64,000 bases of DNA from Bacteroidaceae bacterium (GTDB taxonomy: Bacteria > Bacteroidota > Bacteroidia > Bacteroidales > Barnesiellaceae_A), in assembly GCA_017555825.1 (NCBI GenBank), contig JAFZFQ010000037.1, positions 32,787 through 96,786 on the forward strand. The letters run 5' to 3'. Shown piece after piece: positions 1 through 8,583 of this stretch. Position numbers and translations under genes: made by a program. The stretch's first letter is position 1. Each line of letters starts with the position of its first letter. The notes beneath the pieces are model-generated. The model was not told where the DNA came from, did not search any database, and worked only from the letters and a program-made list of their open reading frames with translations.

Positions 1-796
1 TTTTCTTGAAGCACTGTGATAGTATGGGGGCATAGGGTGTGTCGAGCTTGCGAGCTTTGGTAGGACACCCTTTTACGCAAGCACAGCACTTGATGCAACG
101 AGTCGTGTCGGTATGTAGGCAATTGCCGGCCTCGATAGCACCTGTGGGGCACAGCTTGGCACACTTGCCACACCGCTTGCACTTGTGGTCAATAACCTCT
201 ACGTGTGGCTTTACACCCGACTTGTTGCGACGTTGTTTCAGTACAAAGAGCACAAATCGAATGGTCGAGAAAATAGAGTTGCGAGGCTCTTTCAGAGTTG
301 CAATGTCGATGCGCTTGGGGTGCTTGGCACAACTCAACTTCTCGGCAATAGCCTTGCCCCATGCACGGGCATCGGCCAGGTCGGTAGCGTCGGGGCGACC
401 TGTGGCTATGGGGTGTTGCGATGTGCTATATGAGTGCTCACCTACAAAGGCCCCGACAGCTACGGGAACAAATCCGCGACTGCGCACAAACTCATAGAGT
501 TGTTCGGCAGCTTCTTCATAGGCACGGTTGCCATACACTACGATGGGCACAACAGGTGTGTTGTTGCCACGCATGGCATCGAGGCGTTGCAGTGCTATGG
601 GCGCTACCTTGCCACCATATACAGGGACAGATACAATGACCAACTCGTTGCTCTCGAAATGCAAATTCTCGGGAGTGCGGTAGGTTGCATCAACAATACG
701 GCTCTCGTAGCGACAACCATCGGCCACGGCCATTGCCACCTTGCGCGATGTGCCGGTGGGCGAAAACAAAACGATAGAAACTGTGGTTATATTCAT
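1..796 (-). CDS. EFR1-type flavodoxin/ferredoxin protein (3' end cut by window)
   Basis: Read on the minus strand from an ATG at 796 to the window edge (265 codons, no stop reached). The N-terminal half looks like a flavodoxin, with the FMN-phosphate loop motif SPTGTSR at residues 12-18. The C-terminal part carries two ferredoxin-type [4Fe-4S] motifs, CKRCGKCAKLCP near residue 205 and CIKCCACVKGCP near residue 232. This order of domains matches the EFR1 family of flavodoxin-ferredoxin fusions found in anaerobes. Such proteins are inferred to carry electrons in the cytoplasm; the partner is unknown. It diverges from pckA. A TACCTTTG box lies only 5 bases upstream of the ATG, so the mRNA may have almost no leader, or a later start may be used. 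Family assignment is firm; function is general only. Confidence 0.85.
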   Translation of the reverse strand, partial: MNITTVSIVLFSPTGTSRKVAMAVADGCRYESRIVDATYRTPENLHFESNELVIVSVPVYGGKVAPIALQRLDAMRGNNTPVVPIVVYGNRAYEEAAEQLYEFVRSRGFVPVAVGAFVGEHSYSTSQHPIATGRPDATDLADARAWGKAIAEKLSCAKHPKRIDIATLKEPRNSIFSTIRFVLFVLKQRRNKSGVKPHVEVIDHKCKRCGKCAKLCPTGAIEAGNCLHTDTTRCIKCCACVKGCPTKARKLDTPYAPILSQCFKK

Positions 797-801
797 AATG
801 A

Positions 802-809
802 CAAAGGTA
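802..809 (-). promoter_or_regulatory. -7 box (TACCTTTG) of the EFR1-type gene
   Basis: TACCTTTG on the minus strand matches the Bacteroidales -7 consensus TAnnTTTG. No convincing -33 TTG is seen 19-21 bases further upstream. The box ends 5 bases from the ATG at 796. Confidence 0.4.
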
Positions 810-966
810 GCGAATAGTGTGTGAAAAAACGAACTTATTTCTCTTTTTTCGTATCGCCTCGTAGCGGTCATACCCTTGATGCTCAATTTGCAAAGCGCAG
901 TTTGCAAACAACACAGCGATTTGAAAATTTTAGCATCTATTGAGGAAATAAATCTTTATTAAATCG

Positions 967-994
967 TTTACTTGCAGAAAAAGTATTAATTTTG
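967..994 (+). promoter_or_regulatory. Promoter of pckA
   Basis: TAATTTTG at 987-994 fits the Bacteroidales -7 box, with a weak -33 region (TTTACTTG, 967-974). The implied 5' leader is about 65 bases. Apart from the two divergent promoters, the 270-base space between the EFR1-type gene and pckA shows nothing else recognisable. Confidence 0.5.
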
Positions 995-1066
995 CACTGC
1001 TTCAATAAAATGGAGTTTAATTAGGTAAGAAAGATTAGTTTAAATAACCAAAAAGATTTATTAGAA

Positions 1067-2674
1067 ATGGCAACATTAGACTTGACAAAGTACGGTATTA
1101 ACGGAACAACCGAAGTACTGCACAACCCCTCTTATGATCAACTCTTTGCCGAGGAGACTCTTCCCGGTCTTGAAGGCTATGAAGTAGGTCAAGTAACAGA
1201 ATTGGGTGCTGTAAACGTAATGACAGGTATCTACACCGGTCGTTCGCCCAAAGATAAATTTTTCGTTTACGATGAGGTTTCTAAAAACACTGTATGGTGG
1301 ACCTCAGAAGAATATAAAAACGATAACAAACCCGTTTCGCAAGAGACTTGGAACTCATTGAAAGACCTCGCTATCAAAGAGTTGTCAAACAAGAAACTCT
1401 ATGTAGTAGATACTTTCTGCGGTGCCAACGAGAACTCACGCCTCAAAGTACGTTTCATCGTTGAGGTTGCATGGCAAGCTCACTTTGTAACCAACATGTT
1501 TATTCGCCCCACAGCCGAGGAGTTGGCCAACTATGGCGAGCCCGACTTCGTTGTTTACAACGCTTCTAAGGCTAAAGTTGAGAACTGGCAAGAGCTCGGC
1601 CTCAACAGCGAGACTGCCGTAGTATTCAACCTCACAAGCAAAGAGCAAGTTATCATCAACACTTGGTATGGTGGTGAGATGAAGAAAGGTATGTTCTCTA
1701 TCATGAACTACCTCCTCCCCTTGCGAGGTATGGCTTCAATGCACTGCTCGGCCAACACCGACATGAACAATGAGAACACAGCTATCTTCTTCGGTCTCTC
1801 TGGCACAGGTAAGACTACTCTCTCTACCGACCCCAAACGTCTCCTCATCGGTGACGACGAGCACGGCTGGGATGACGAGGGTGTGTTCAACTTCGAAGGT
1901 GGTTGCTACGCCAAGGTTATCAACCTCAGCAAAGAGAACGAGCCCGACATCTACAACGCTATCAAGCGCGACGCTCTCCTTGAGAACGTTACTGTTGATG
2001 CCAACGGTAAGATCGACTTCAACGACAAGTCGGTTACTGAGAACACTCGTGTATCATATCCTATCTTCCACATCAACAACATCGTACGTCCCCAATCTAA
2101 GGGTCCCGCTGCTAAGAGCGTAATCTTCCTTTCGGCCGACGCTTTCGGTGTATTGCCTCCCGTTTCTATCTTGAACGCTGAGCAAACTAAGTACTACTTC
2201 CTCTCTGGTTTCACTGCTAAGTTGGCCGGTACAGAGCGTGGTATTACTGAGCCCACTCCCACATTCTCTGCTTGCTTCGGTGCTGCTTTCTTGTCATTGC
2301 ACCCCACTAAGTATGCCGAGGAGTTGGTTAAGAAGATGGAGAAATCGGGCGCTAAGGCCTACCTCGTAAACACTGGTTGGAACGGTACAGGCAAGCGTAT
2401 CTCTATCCGCGATACTCGTGGTATCATCGATGCTATCCTCGATGGTTCTATCGACAAAGCTCCTACAAAACAAATTCCTTACTTCTCATTCACAGTGCCC
2501 ACAGAGTTGCCCGGTGTTGATCCCGCAATTCTCGATCCTCGCGACACTTACGCTTGCGCTTGCGAGTGGGAAGAGAAGGCCAAAGACCTCGCTGGTCGCT
2601 TCATCAAGAACTTCAACAAGTTCACTGGCAACGAAGCTGGTAAGGCTCTCGTAGCAGCAGGTCCCCAACTCTAA
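1067..2674 (+). CDS. pckA: Phosphoenolpyruvate carboxykinase (ATP)
   Basis: 535 residues, the usual length of the ATP-dependent enzyme. It interconverts oxaloacetate + ATP and PEP + CO2 + ADP in the cytoplasm. In succinate-forming Bacteroidales it is thought to run mainly towards oxaloacetate, fixing CO2 and making ATP. The P-loop [11 protein letters not shown] lies near residues 243-253, followed by the metal/nucleotide segment GDDEHGWDD and by FEGGCYAK. The active-site arginine segment TGRSPKDKF is near residue 57. Codon use is strongly biased towards a few C-ending codons, as expected for a highly expressed gene. It stands alone, with its own promoter and a strong terminator. Confidence 0.98.
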   Translation: MATLDLTKYGINGTTEVLHNPSYDQLFAEETLPGLEGYEVGQVTELGAVNVMTGIYTGRSPKDKFFVYDEVSKNTVWWTSEEYKNDNKPVSQETWNSLKDLAIKELSNKKLYVVDTFCGANENSRLKVRFIVEVAWQAHFVTNMFIRPTAEELANYGEPDFVVYNASKAKVENWQELGLNSETAVVFNLTSKEQVIINTWYGGEMKKGMFSIMNYLLPLRGMASMHCSANTDMNNENTAIFFGLSGTGKTTLSTDPKRLLIGDDEHGWDDEGVFNFEGGCYAKVINLSKENEPDIYNAIKRDALLENVTVDANGKIDFNDKSVTENTRVSYPIFHINNIVRPQSKGPAAKSVIFLSADAFGVLPPVSILNAEQTKYYFLSGFTAKLAGTERGITEPTPTFSACFGAAFLSLHPTKYAEELVKKMEKSGAKAYLVNTGWNGTGKRISIRDTRGIIDAILDGSIDKAPTKQIPYFSFTVPTELPGVDPAILDPRDTYACACEWEEKAKDLAGRFIKNFNKFTGNEAGKALVAAGPQL

Positions 2675-2705
2675 TCGAAGTAGTGTAATACACACTATAC
2701 AGCCC

Positions 2706-2738
2706 GAGGCCGTGTCCGCAAGACACGGCCTCTTTTTT
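2706..2738 (+). terminator. Intrinsic terminator of pckA
   Basis: Perfect 11-bp stem (GAGGCCGTGTC / GACACGGCCTC) with a 5-base loop, followed directly by six T. Confidence 0.95.
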
Positions 2739-2765
2739 ATCATTAATATTAATAAGTGTTATTTA

Positions 2766-2838
2766 CCCCCCCGATTGTTAATGTTTATTAACAATCGAAT
2801 TGTGGGCTTGACTTTTCTGTTTATAATCAATACCTTGC
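2766..2838 (+). promoter_or_regulatory. Activator site plus promoter, shared module copy 1
   Basis: Seven C (2766-2772) border an A/T inverted repeat (ATTGTTAAT...ATTAACAAT, about 2774-2795). Exactly 35 bases after the C tract comes TTG (2808-2810), then exactly 20 bases, then TACCTTGC (2831-2838). The ATG of the downstream cargo gene is 29 bases further on. The same parts with the same spacings lie upstream of the genes starting at 32547 and 39954, so this is probably a promoter with an upstream activator site. Confidence 0.75.
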
Positions 2839-2867
2839 GCACATAATTACCATAAATACCATAGACC

Positions 2868-5036
2868 ATGAAAAAGCAATTACTACTTCTTTTTGCCGCA
2901 TTGGCAATTTCATTGGCAACATATGCCGAGCATGAGTACATCCCTTTTCTTCAAGAAGGTAATGCGTGGGCGTTTCTAAACAGTGTGATGATGAGTGTTG
3001 ATCAATACTCTATTAATGGAGCTGTAATAGGCGATAATGAATACAAGGTGATTTATAAAACCCGATTCAATGCGCTCTCATGGAAGTCTGAACAACCCTC
3101 AAAATGGGGCTACGCGCGAGAATCGGATGGAAAAGTATATTTAGATACAAACCAAGGCGAAAAAATTGTTTATGACTTTTCGTTACAAAAGGGCGATACT
3201 GCCTATTGGGGTACTCTATACGACTCACAGGGAAAGCCCGTGTGTGACCGATATGTGTATGTAGAAGATGTCTATTATGAGCAAATTGCTGGACAAAATC
3301 GCAAAGTATTGAAAGTGGAAACCTGCGGGGTGAGTCTTAATGAAATGGATGATTATGCTGTGATTCGCGAGAAGGAAACATGGATTGAAGGCATGGGGTC
3401 AACACGTGATATTTTTGAAAGTGAAGAATGTCGTTGGGCAGATTTCGTTGGACCAAGCAGTCAATATGCATATTACCATAATTATCTGACGGATGTCACT
3501 TATCCCGAGAACGCCGAACTATATGATTTTATTACCTGTTATGAGCACGAGTATATACCCTATGTTGAAGAGGGAAAGGTATGGGTAGATAAAGACCACC
3601 AAGGAAACCATATACAAGTTGGTATAAGTGAGACTATTACCATCAATCAAAAAGAGTATTACAAGCTGTATAAACAAGGTTTTAGTGATTATGGTGGTAA
3701 TCAAACTCCAACCGGTGATTCTCAACTTCATGGATATATCCGTGAAGAGGATAAACGGGTCTATGTGAGAAGTATTAATAATGAGCAAGAGTATTTGATA
3801 TACGATTTTGGAGCACAAGTAGGCGATACAATAGATTGGGCTACCATAACCTACACATGGACTGATGTTATCTTCAAACGGTATATTGTAGTAGATAGCA
3901 TCGCGACAGCAACATATTATGGTAAAGAGCGAGACATATACTATGTAACTTGTATCGAAAGAATTTTTGATAAATCGGGGGTAGAGAATATCGAAAATGG
4001 TCCAAGGTATTTCAACGATGTGTGGATTGAGAGTATAGGAACACTGCAACATCCTATTATGTCGCGTCTTGATGATGCTTTTAGATGGGGGGCAACGGGC
4101 ATGGAGTGGTTCGATTACTGCTACAACTACAATACCCAAGAGATATATCCTACCGACAAAACACCTATGCCCGAATTCTCATATCCCGAGCGTGGGTACA
4201 TCCCTTTTCTTCAAGAAGGTAATGCGTGGGTAGAAGAAGGTATAGGTGGCGTATACAGTCGTTATATGATAGCCGACACCACTGTGATTAATGAGAAAGA
4301 GTATTGTGTGATAAAGCAAAGGTGGGTATATATAAATGAGGATATTTATAAAGATGTAAGTTATAAAACCTACATTCGCGAAGAGGGGAAAAAAGTATAC
4401 CAATATCAATATGAGGGAAACTTTATCCCTGTATGGTCTAATACCGAACATCTTTTCTTTGACTTCGGTGCTCAAAAAGGAGATAGTATTGTCGTCGCAG
4501 ATTGGGATGAATATAAACTAACTCTCGTTATAGATAGTGTTTGCCAAACAGTATTGAACAACAAGGATAGAGATGTGTTCTATGTTAGCTACATAGTATT
4601 GGATAAGGTGTTCGAAGAAGAATACATAGATAGACGTGATATTTGGATTGAAGGTATAGGATCAACCCAAACGGCTACATATGACTGTAAATGGCGGTTG
4701 ACAAGTGGCAATTCATGGTTCTACTGCTTCCATAACTACGACACCGGGTATACATACCCCGAGTATAAAACGATGTTAGACTTCAGTGCCGTACACGCTA
4801 CACAGTCCGATGCAAAAAACCTCACCCTACACCGCAATGGTGATGCGTTGATGGCGGTGTTCCCCACAGCTCAGGCGGGCGAAGCTATCACGCTATACGA
4901 TGCTACAGGTCGTGCAGTGGCTATACAAGCTGTGCGCCAAGGTGCTACTACGGCTAACATCGATGTGGCTACACTCCCTGTTGGTGTATATATAGCCCGC
5001 CTCAATAGTGGCGCTACAGCCAAGGTGGTGCTGTAG
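2868..5036 (+). CDS. Secreted three-module T9SS cargo protein of unknown function
   Basis: 722 residues. A signal peptide (residues 1-20, ending TYA) leads into three modules of about 210 residues (roughly 21-225, 226-440, 441-650). Each starts with Y-I-P-(F/Y) and a glycine-rich EGNAW/EGKVW-like segment. Each has a Y/F-D-F...Q-x-G-D element in the middle and W-I-E-x-(I/M)-G near its end. Residues about 651-722 form a T9SS type A sorting domain ending AKVVL. The protein is therefore inferred to cross the outer membrane and be anchored on the surface or released. Modules 1 and 3 share 35 identical bases at their starts. The same module, in another version, makes up the genes at 5276 and 31594. 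No enzymatic motif was recognised. Confidence 0.85.
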   Translation: MKKQLLLLFAALAISLATYAEHEYIPFLQEGNAWAFLNSVMMSVDQYSINGAVIGDNEYKVIYKTRFNALSWKSEQPSKWGYARESDGKVYLDTNQGEKIVYDFSLQKGDTAYWGTLYDSQGKPVCDRYVYVEDVYYEQIAGQNRKVLKVETCGVSLNEMDDYAVIREKETWIEGMGSTRDIFESEECRWADFVGPSSQYAYYHNYLTDVTYPENAELYDFITCYEHEYIPYVEEGKVWVDKDHQGNHIQVGISETITINQKEYYKLYKQGFSDYGGNQTPTGDSQLHGYIREEDKRVYVRSINNEQEYLIYDFGAQVGDTIDWATITYTWTDVIFKRYIVVDSIATATYYGKERDIYYVTCIERIFDKSGVENIENGPRYFNDVWIESIGTLQHPIMSRLDDAFRWGATGMEWFDYCYNYNTQEIYPTDKTPMPEFSYPERGYIPFLQEGNAWVEEGIGGVYSRYMIADTTVINEKEYCVIKQRWVYINEDIYKDVSYKTYIREEGKKVYQYQYEGNFIPVWSNTEHLFFDFGAQKGDSIVVADWDEYKLTLVIDSVCQTVLNNKDRDVFYVSYIVLDKVFEEEYIDRRDIWIEGIGSTQTATYDCKWRLTSGNSWFYCFHNYDTGYTYPEYKTMLDFSAVHATQSDAKNLTLHRNGDALMAVFPTAQAGEAITLYDATGRAVAIQAVRQGATTANIDVATLPVGVYIARLNSGATAKVVL
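2936..2970 (+). repeat. 35-base exact repeat, copy A (module 1 start)
   Basis: Identical by eye to 4196-4230 in the same gene. It encodes the module opening Y-I-P-F-L-Q-E-G-N-A-W. Identity is confined to this edge while the modules around it differ, which points to recent exchange. Confidence 0.9.
4196..4230 (+). repeat. 35-base exact repeat, copy B (module 3 start)
   Basis: Second copy of the 35-base sequence at 2936-2970. It marks the boundary of the third module. Confidence 0.9.
4821..5036 (+). repeat. T9SS sorting-domain cassette, copy 1
   Basis: This 216-base 3' end aligns without gaps to 6653-6868 of the next gene, with about 15 differences counted by eye (about 93% identity). The rest of the two genes is only distantly similar. 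It encodes the T9SS type A C-terminal domain (LTLHRNGDALMAVFP... to AKVVL). Confidence 0.9.
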
Positions 5037-5275
5037 TGGAAAAGGATAAAGAAAAGCACCTTGCCGCCTATCAAGGTGAAGATGGGGAAATCTTTTAGAG
5101 CCTACTACAACAGCGAACAACATTGACACCACGATGACTTGGATGTTGTAAATAATGGGCAAACACCTTTCGCTATAAACTATACGATTGAACAGGGTGC
5201 ATTTAGAAGTGTTAATAGATAATGGTAGACTTGCTTTTACAAAGTAATTGTTATATATGCAAAAAAGGAGGTATT
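5037..5275 (+). other. Space between the two cargo genes
   Basis: No gene is seen. A small hairpin (CACCTTG / CAAGGTG, 5057-5078) has no T tract. A possible TTG-N20-TATATGC (5231-5260) lies too close to the ribosome-binding site to be a convincing promoter. The second cargo gene may therefore be read from the promoter at 2766-2838. A strong ribosome-binding site, AAGGAGGT (5265-5272), fixes the start at 5276. Confidence 0.5.
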
Positions 5276-6868
5276 ATGAAACGAATATTTATCACTTTAT
5301 TGGCGGTGCTTAGCATTGCAACCATGTTGGCTAAAGATAGCTATTTGCCAATATGTACTCCCGGACGTGATTATACCTATACCAATGGTAAATATACACT
5401 CGATCTTAGCACAATAACGTCAGAACATTCCGGTTATGTGTGGTTTGATCGTGAGGAACTATTCCCGTATAGCAACCGACTGCGCGAGGAAGGCTCTCTT
5501 GTTCTTAAGTATTTCCCCAAGTATAAAAAGGAGTCCGGATGGATCGAAAAAGCTGAAGAAAATTTCACAACGACAGGTAGCGATTTTGTATATTTTGATT
5601 ATAATCTGCAAGTAGGTGATACTCTTTGTGTTGTAGATATGACCCAATATGATGACAAAGAAATTTATGGTCGTATTATTAAAGTCCTATCTATAGACTC
5701 CGTAGAAATAGGTTCGCTAAACCGATTAAGATACAACCTTGAGTCAAGAAATTTTTATGCTTCTATTTGGGAGAAGCATGATGATGAGTACCATTTTTCA
5801 AAGGTCACATATAACACACCCTATAACGACTCGTGGATAGAGGGAATAGGATATACAAATTACAATTTCGATAGAAATACATTGGGACTTTATTCTCTTT
5901 ATGACAGTGGCACGCTCATATATGGTGAAGAAAATGTTGATGAAAATACTTATTTGTCTACGTGCATACCTCTAAGAGAGTATATTTACTATCATGAACA
6001 AGGAGGTCGCTGGCTTGAAATGTCATTTTTGTCAGAAAAATTTCCAGGTTATACTGCCCATAATTATGATAGTTACGGCAGCAAAGTTTTGAGAGAGCAG
6101 GGGGCACAAATTCTACGAAACTTTGACGGCCTGACAACCACCCCCGAGTTGATAAAGTTATTGAACGAAAATTTGCCAACTGTCAATGATGACTTTGTCT
6201 ACTTCGATTATAATCTTCAAATAGGCGATACCCTTTGTGTTGTGGAAAGCACTGCCACCGCTGTGTGTGAATATGAAATGCATATATTAGATGGCAAAAT
6301 AATAAAAGTGTTGTCGGTAGATACAATAGAACTTGGTATGCAATCACAATTGAAATATAATCTCGAATCACGACCTTTCATTGCAGTACTCAGCATGTAC
6401 TACGATGCTGCACTACCTCCCGAAGAAAGAGTTTATGAATATAATTATGGTATAGATATTGGTAAAACCTATAGTGATGCATGGATAGAGGGTATAGGAT
6501 ATACCTCGATAGTTTTTCCCGATGATTTAGATGCTAACTTAATACACAAACTCCAATGTGTGTTTGAGGAAGGTGAACTAATATATTGTGCCGATGGCGC
6601 CGATTGTAACGGACTGAGCGACCGGACCAATAAGAAGATAGATTTTGCCACCCTCACCCTACACCGCAATGGCGATGCGCTGATGGCGGTGTTCCCCACA
6701 GCTCAGGCGGGCGAAGCTATCACGCTATACGATGCTACAGGTCGTGCAGTGGCTACGCAAACCGTGCGCCAAGGTGCTACTACGGCTACCATCGATGTGG
6801 CTACACTCCCTGCAGGTGTGTACATAGCCCGCCTTAATAGCGGCGCTACAGCCAAGGTGGTGTTGTAA
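5276..6868 (+). CDS. Secreted two-module T9SS cargo protein of unknown function
   Basis: 530 residues from the ATG at 5276. This start is chosen over an in-frame upstream one at 5222 because AAGGAGGT lies just before it and a clean signal peptide follows (MKRIFITLLAVLSIATMLA). Two modules of about 215 residues each open with S-Y-L-P/T-Y-L-S and a (P/L)-x-R-(D/E)-Y-x-Y segment. Each contains VYFDYNLQxGDTLCVV and ends with D-(S/A)-WIEGIGYT. A T9SS type A sorting domain closes the protein. The single-module gene at 31594-32547 is a close relative, and the gene before this one carries a more distant version of the module. Function unknown; a surface location is inferred from the sorting domain. 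Confidence 0.85.
   Translation: MKRIFITLLAVLSIATMLAKDSYLPICTPGRDYTYTNGKYTLDLSTITSEHSGYVWFDREELFPYSNRLREEGSLVLKYFPKYKKESGWIEKAEENFTTTGSDFVYFDYNLQVGDTLCVVDMTQYDDKEIYGRIIKVLSIDSVEIGSLNRLRYNLESRNFYASIWEKHDDEYHFSKVTYNTPYNDSWIEGIGYTNYNFDRNTLGLYSLYDSGTLIYGEENVDENTYLSTCIPLREYIYYHEQGGRWLEMSFLSEKFPGYTAHNYDSYGSKVLREQGAQILRNFDGLTTTPELIKLLNENLPTVNDDFVYFDYNLQIGDTLCVVESTATAVCEYEMHILDGKIIKVLSVDTIELGMQSQLKYNLESRPFIAVLSMYYDAALPPEERVYEYNYGIDIGKTYSDAWIEGIGYTSIVFPDDLDANLIHKLQCVFEEGELIYCADGADCNGLSDRTNKKIDFATLTLHRNGDALMAVFPTAQAGEAITLYDATGRAVATQTVRQGATTATIDVATLPAGVYIARLNSGATAKVVL
6653..6868 (+). repeat. T9SS sorting-domain cassette, copy 2
   Basis: Partner of 4821-5036: same length, no gaps, about 93% identical by eye count. 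Confidence 0.9.
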
Positions 6869-6897
6869 TACGATACATAGATTATAAATATAATTAT

Positions 6898-6937
6898 GGA
6901 GTATTGTCCTGTGGTGCGGGGCAGTACTCCCTTTTTT
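6898..6937 (+). terminator. Intrinsic terminator after the cargo gene pair
   Basis: Stem GGAGTATTGTCC / GGGGCAGTACTCC (with G-T pairs) followed by C and six T. It closes the unit of two cargo genes. Confidence 0.85.
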
Positions 6938-7014
6938 ATATACTGCTGTGCTTGTCTATAAATGGTAACAAACCACAAACTTTATTTATTTTATCACCTT
7001 GTGCCTTGTAGGTG

Positions 7015-7044
7015 TTTGTAATTCAATAATATTTCGTACCTTTG
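7015..7044 (+). promoter_or_regulatory. Promoter of metK
   Basis: TTTG (7015-7018), 18 bases, TACCTTTG (7037-7044): a near-perfect Bacteroidales promoter. The implied transcription start, near 7051, is just before the first base of the riboswitch-like element, and the leader is about 185 bases. Confidence 0.75.
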
Positions 7045-7053
7045 TGCCCGAAA

Positions 7054-7110
7054 TAATTGTGGAAGGATTTGACTGCTTGCAACCACACAAAAAAATTGCT
7101 AAAACTGTTC
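7054..7110 (+). ncRNA. SAM-II riboswitch (aptamer) in the metK leader
   Basis: The order of conserved parts fits the SAM-II aptamer. A P1 stem TGTGG (7058-7062) / CCACA (7083-7087) encloses a 20-base loop containing GATTT (7066-7070) and TTGCAA (7077-7082). An A-rich strand and GCTAAAA (7098-7104) follow. GCAA (7079-7082) can pair with TTGC (7096-7099), as in the SAM-II pseudoknot. Position supports the call: it begins right after the predicted transcription start, and the next gene makes SAM. SAM-II is known from Alphaproteobacteria and some Bacteroidota. The match was made from memory of the consensus, not by a covariance search. Confidence 0.75.
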
Positions 7111-7156
7111 TATGCATACGCCGTTTCAAGGTGGTACAATTTGTGTGATTTTTTTT
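7084..7156 (+). promoter_or_regulatory. Possible expression platform: terminator-like pairing
   Basis: CACACAAA (7084-7091), which includes the 3' strand of the aptamer P1 stem, is fully complementary to TTTGTGTG (7140-7147). One A and eight T follow (7149-7156). This could be an intrinsic terminator that competes with the aptamer. The simple reading would make SAM prevent termination, opposite to normal feedback, so a further antiterminator is needed or the pairing is incidental. Confidence 0.35.
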
Positions 7157-7238
7157 GAGTAGTTCTTCCCTCTGCCGTTATTGATGTAGCGACACGATGT
7201 GTTGTTGCCCCGTTTAGTAATAGATAAAACAGAACGAT

Positions 7239-8567
7239 ATGAGTAAGAATTATTTGTTTACATCGGAGTCGGTGTCGGAAGGACACCCCGATAAAGTGGC
7301 CGACCAATTGTCGGATGCTGTGCTTGACCAATTCTTGGCGCAAGATGCTACCTCGAAGGTGGCTTGCGAAACCTTGGTAACTACCGGTCAGGTAGTATTG
7401 GCCGGTGAGGTGAAGTCGTCGGCTTCGGTCGATTTGATGGAGACTGCCCGCCGTGTTATCAACCGCATTGGTTACAACAAGAGTGCATATAAATTTGATG
7501 GCGACTCATGTGGTGTATTCTCGGCTATACACGAGCAAAGTGCCGACATCAATCGTGGTGTTGAGCGCAAAGACCCCATGGAGCAAGGCGCCGGCGACCA
7601 AGGTATGATGTTTGGTTATGCTTGCAACGAGACTGATAACTACATGCCCCTCTCGCTCGAAATTTCGCACATCCTCTTGCTCGAATTGGCCAAGATACGT
7701 CGCGAGGCAGAGCAAATGACCTACTTGCGCAAGGGTCGCGTTACATCATACTTGCGTCCCGACTCAAAGTCGCAAGTAACCATCGAGTATGACGAGCAAA
7801 ACAACCCCGTGCGCATCCACACTATCGTTATTTCTACTCAACACGACGAGTTTGTGTGCCCTGCGGATGATACTGTAGAGGCTCAAGACCGTGCCGACGA
7901 GGAGATGTTGGCAACTATCCGTCGCGATGTACAAGAGGTGTTGTTGCCCCGCGTAATAGCTCAATTGCCCGAGCGCGTGCAAGCTCTCTTCGACGACCGT
8001 CTTATCCTTCACGTCAACCCCACAGGCAAGTTTGTTATCGGTGGTCCTCATGGCGATACAGGTCTTACAGGCCGTAAAATCATTGTAGATACATACGGCG
8101 GTAAAGGTGCTCACGGTGGTGGTGCATTCTCGGGCAAAGACCCCTCGAAGGTAGACCGCTCGGCTGCCTATGCAGCTCGCCACATAGCCAAGAACTTGGT
8201 GGCTGCAGGTGTTTCCGATGAGGTGTTGGTGCAAGTATCGTATGCCATCGGTGTGGCACGTCCTGTAAGTATATATGTCAATACATACGGTAAGTCGCAC
8301 GTATCGCAAAGCGATGCCGAGATTGCCGAGGTTGTAGATAAGTTGTTCGATTTGCGTCCTCGTGCCATCGAGGAGCGTCTCAAATTGCGCAACCCCATCT
8401 ACGAGGAGACAGCTTCTTACGGTCACATGGGTCGCACTCCCCGCACTGTTACCAAGGTGTTCACTTCGCGCTATCTCGCCGAGCCTATTGTGCGCGAGGT
8501 TGAGTTGTTTACATGGGAGAAACTCGACTATGTAGATGCCGTACGCGAAGCATTTGGCTTGAAATAA
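7239..8567 (+). CDS. metK: S-adenosylmethionine synthase
   Basis: 442 residues. It makes S-adenosylmethionine from methionine and ATP in the cytoplasm. Family signatures are present: GHPDKVADQ at residues 15-23, the adenine/phosphate-binding GAGDQG near residue 121, and the phosphate-binding loop GGGAFSGKD near 293. The protein is somewhat longer than the E. coli enzyme (384 residues), as in other Bacteroidales. It is a single-gene unit between its own promoter and riboswitch-like leader and a terminator shared with the convergent sufB. No clear Shine-Dalgarno precedes the ATG, which is normal in this phylum. Confidence 0.98.
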   Translation: MSKNYLFTSESVSEGHPDKVADQLSDAVLDQFLAQDATSKVACETLVTTGQVVLAGEVKSSASVDLMETARRVINRIGYNKSAYKFDGDSCGVFSAIHEQSADINRGVERKDPMEQGAGDQGMMFGYACNETDNYMPLSLEISHILLLELAKIRREAEQMTYLRKGRVTSYLRPDSKSQVTIEYDEQNNPVRIHTIVISTQHDEFVCPADDTVEAQDRADEEMLATIRRDVQEVLLPRVIAQLPERVQALFDDRLILHVNPTGKFVIGGPHGDTGLTGRKIIVDTYGGKGAHGGGAFSGKDPSKVDRSAAYAARHIAKNLVAAGVSDEVLVQVSYAIGVARPVSIYVNTYGKSHVSQSDAEIAEVVDKLFDLRPRAIEERLKLRNPIYEETASYGHMGRTPRTVTKVFTSRYLAEPIVREVELFTWEKLDYVDAVREAFGLK

Positions 8568-8583
8568 CAAGCACACATATATA

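Noticed and set aside
2936..4230. CRISPR-like repeat
   Set aside because: Only two copies 1260 bases apart, inside a coding module; no array structure.
5231..5260. TTG-N20-TATATGC as a promoter for the gene at 5276
   Set aside because: The transcription start would fall in the ribosome-binding site, and the upstream C tract is missing.
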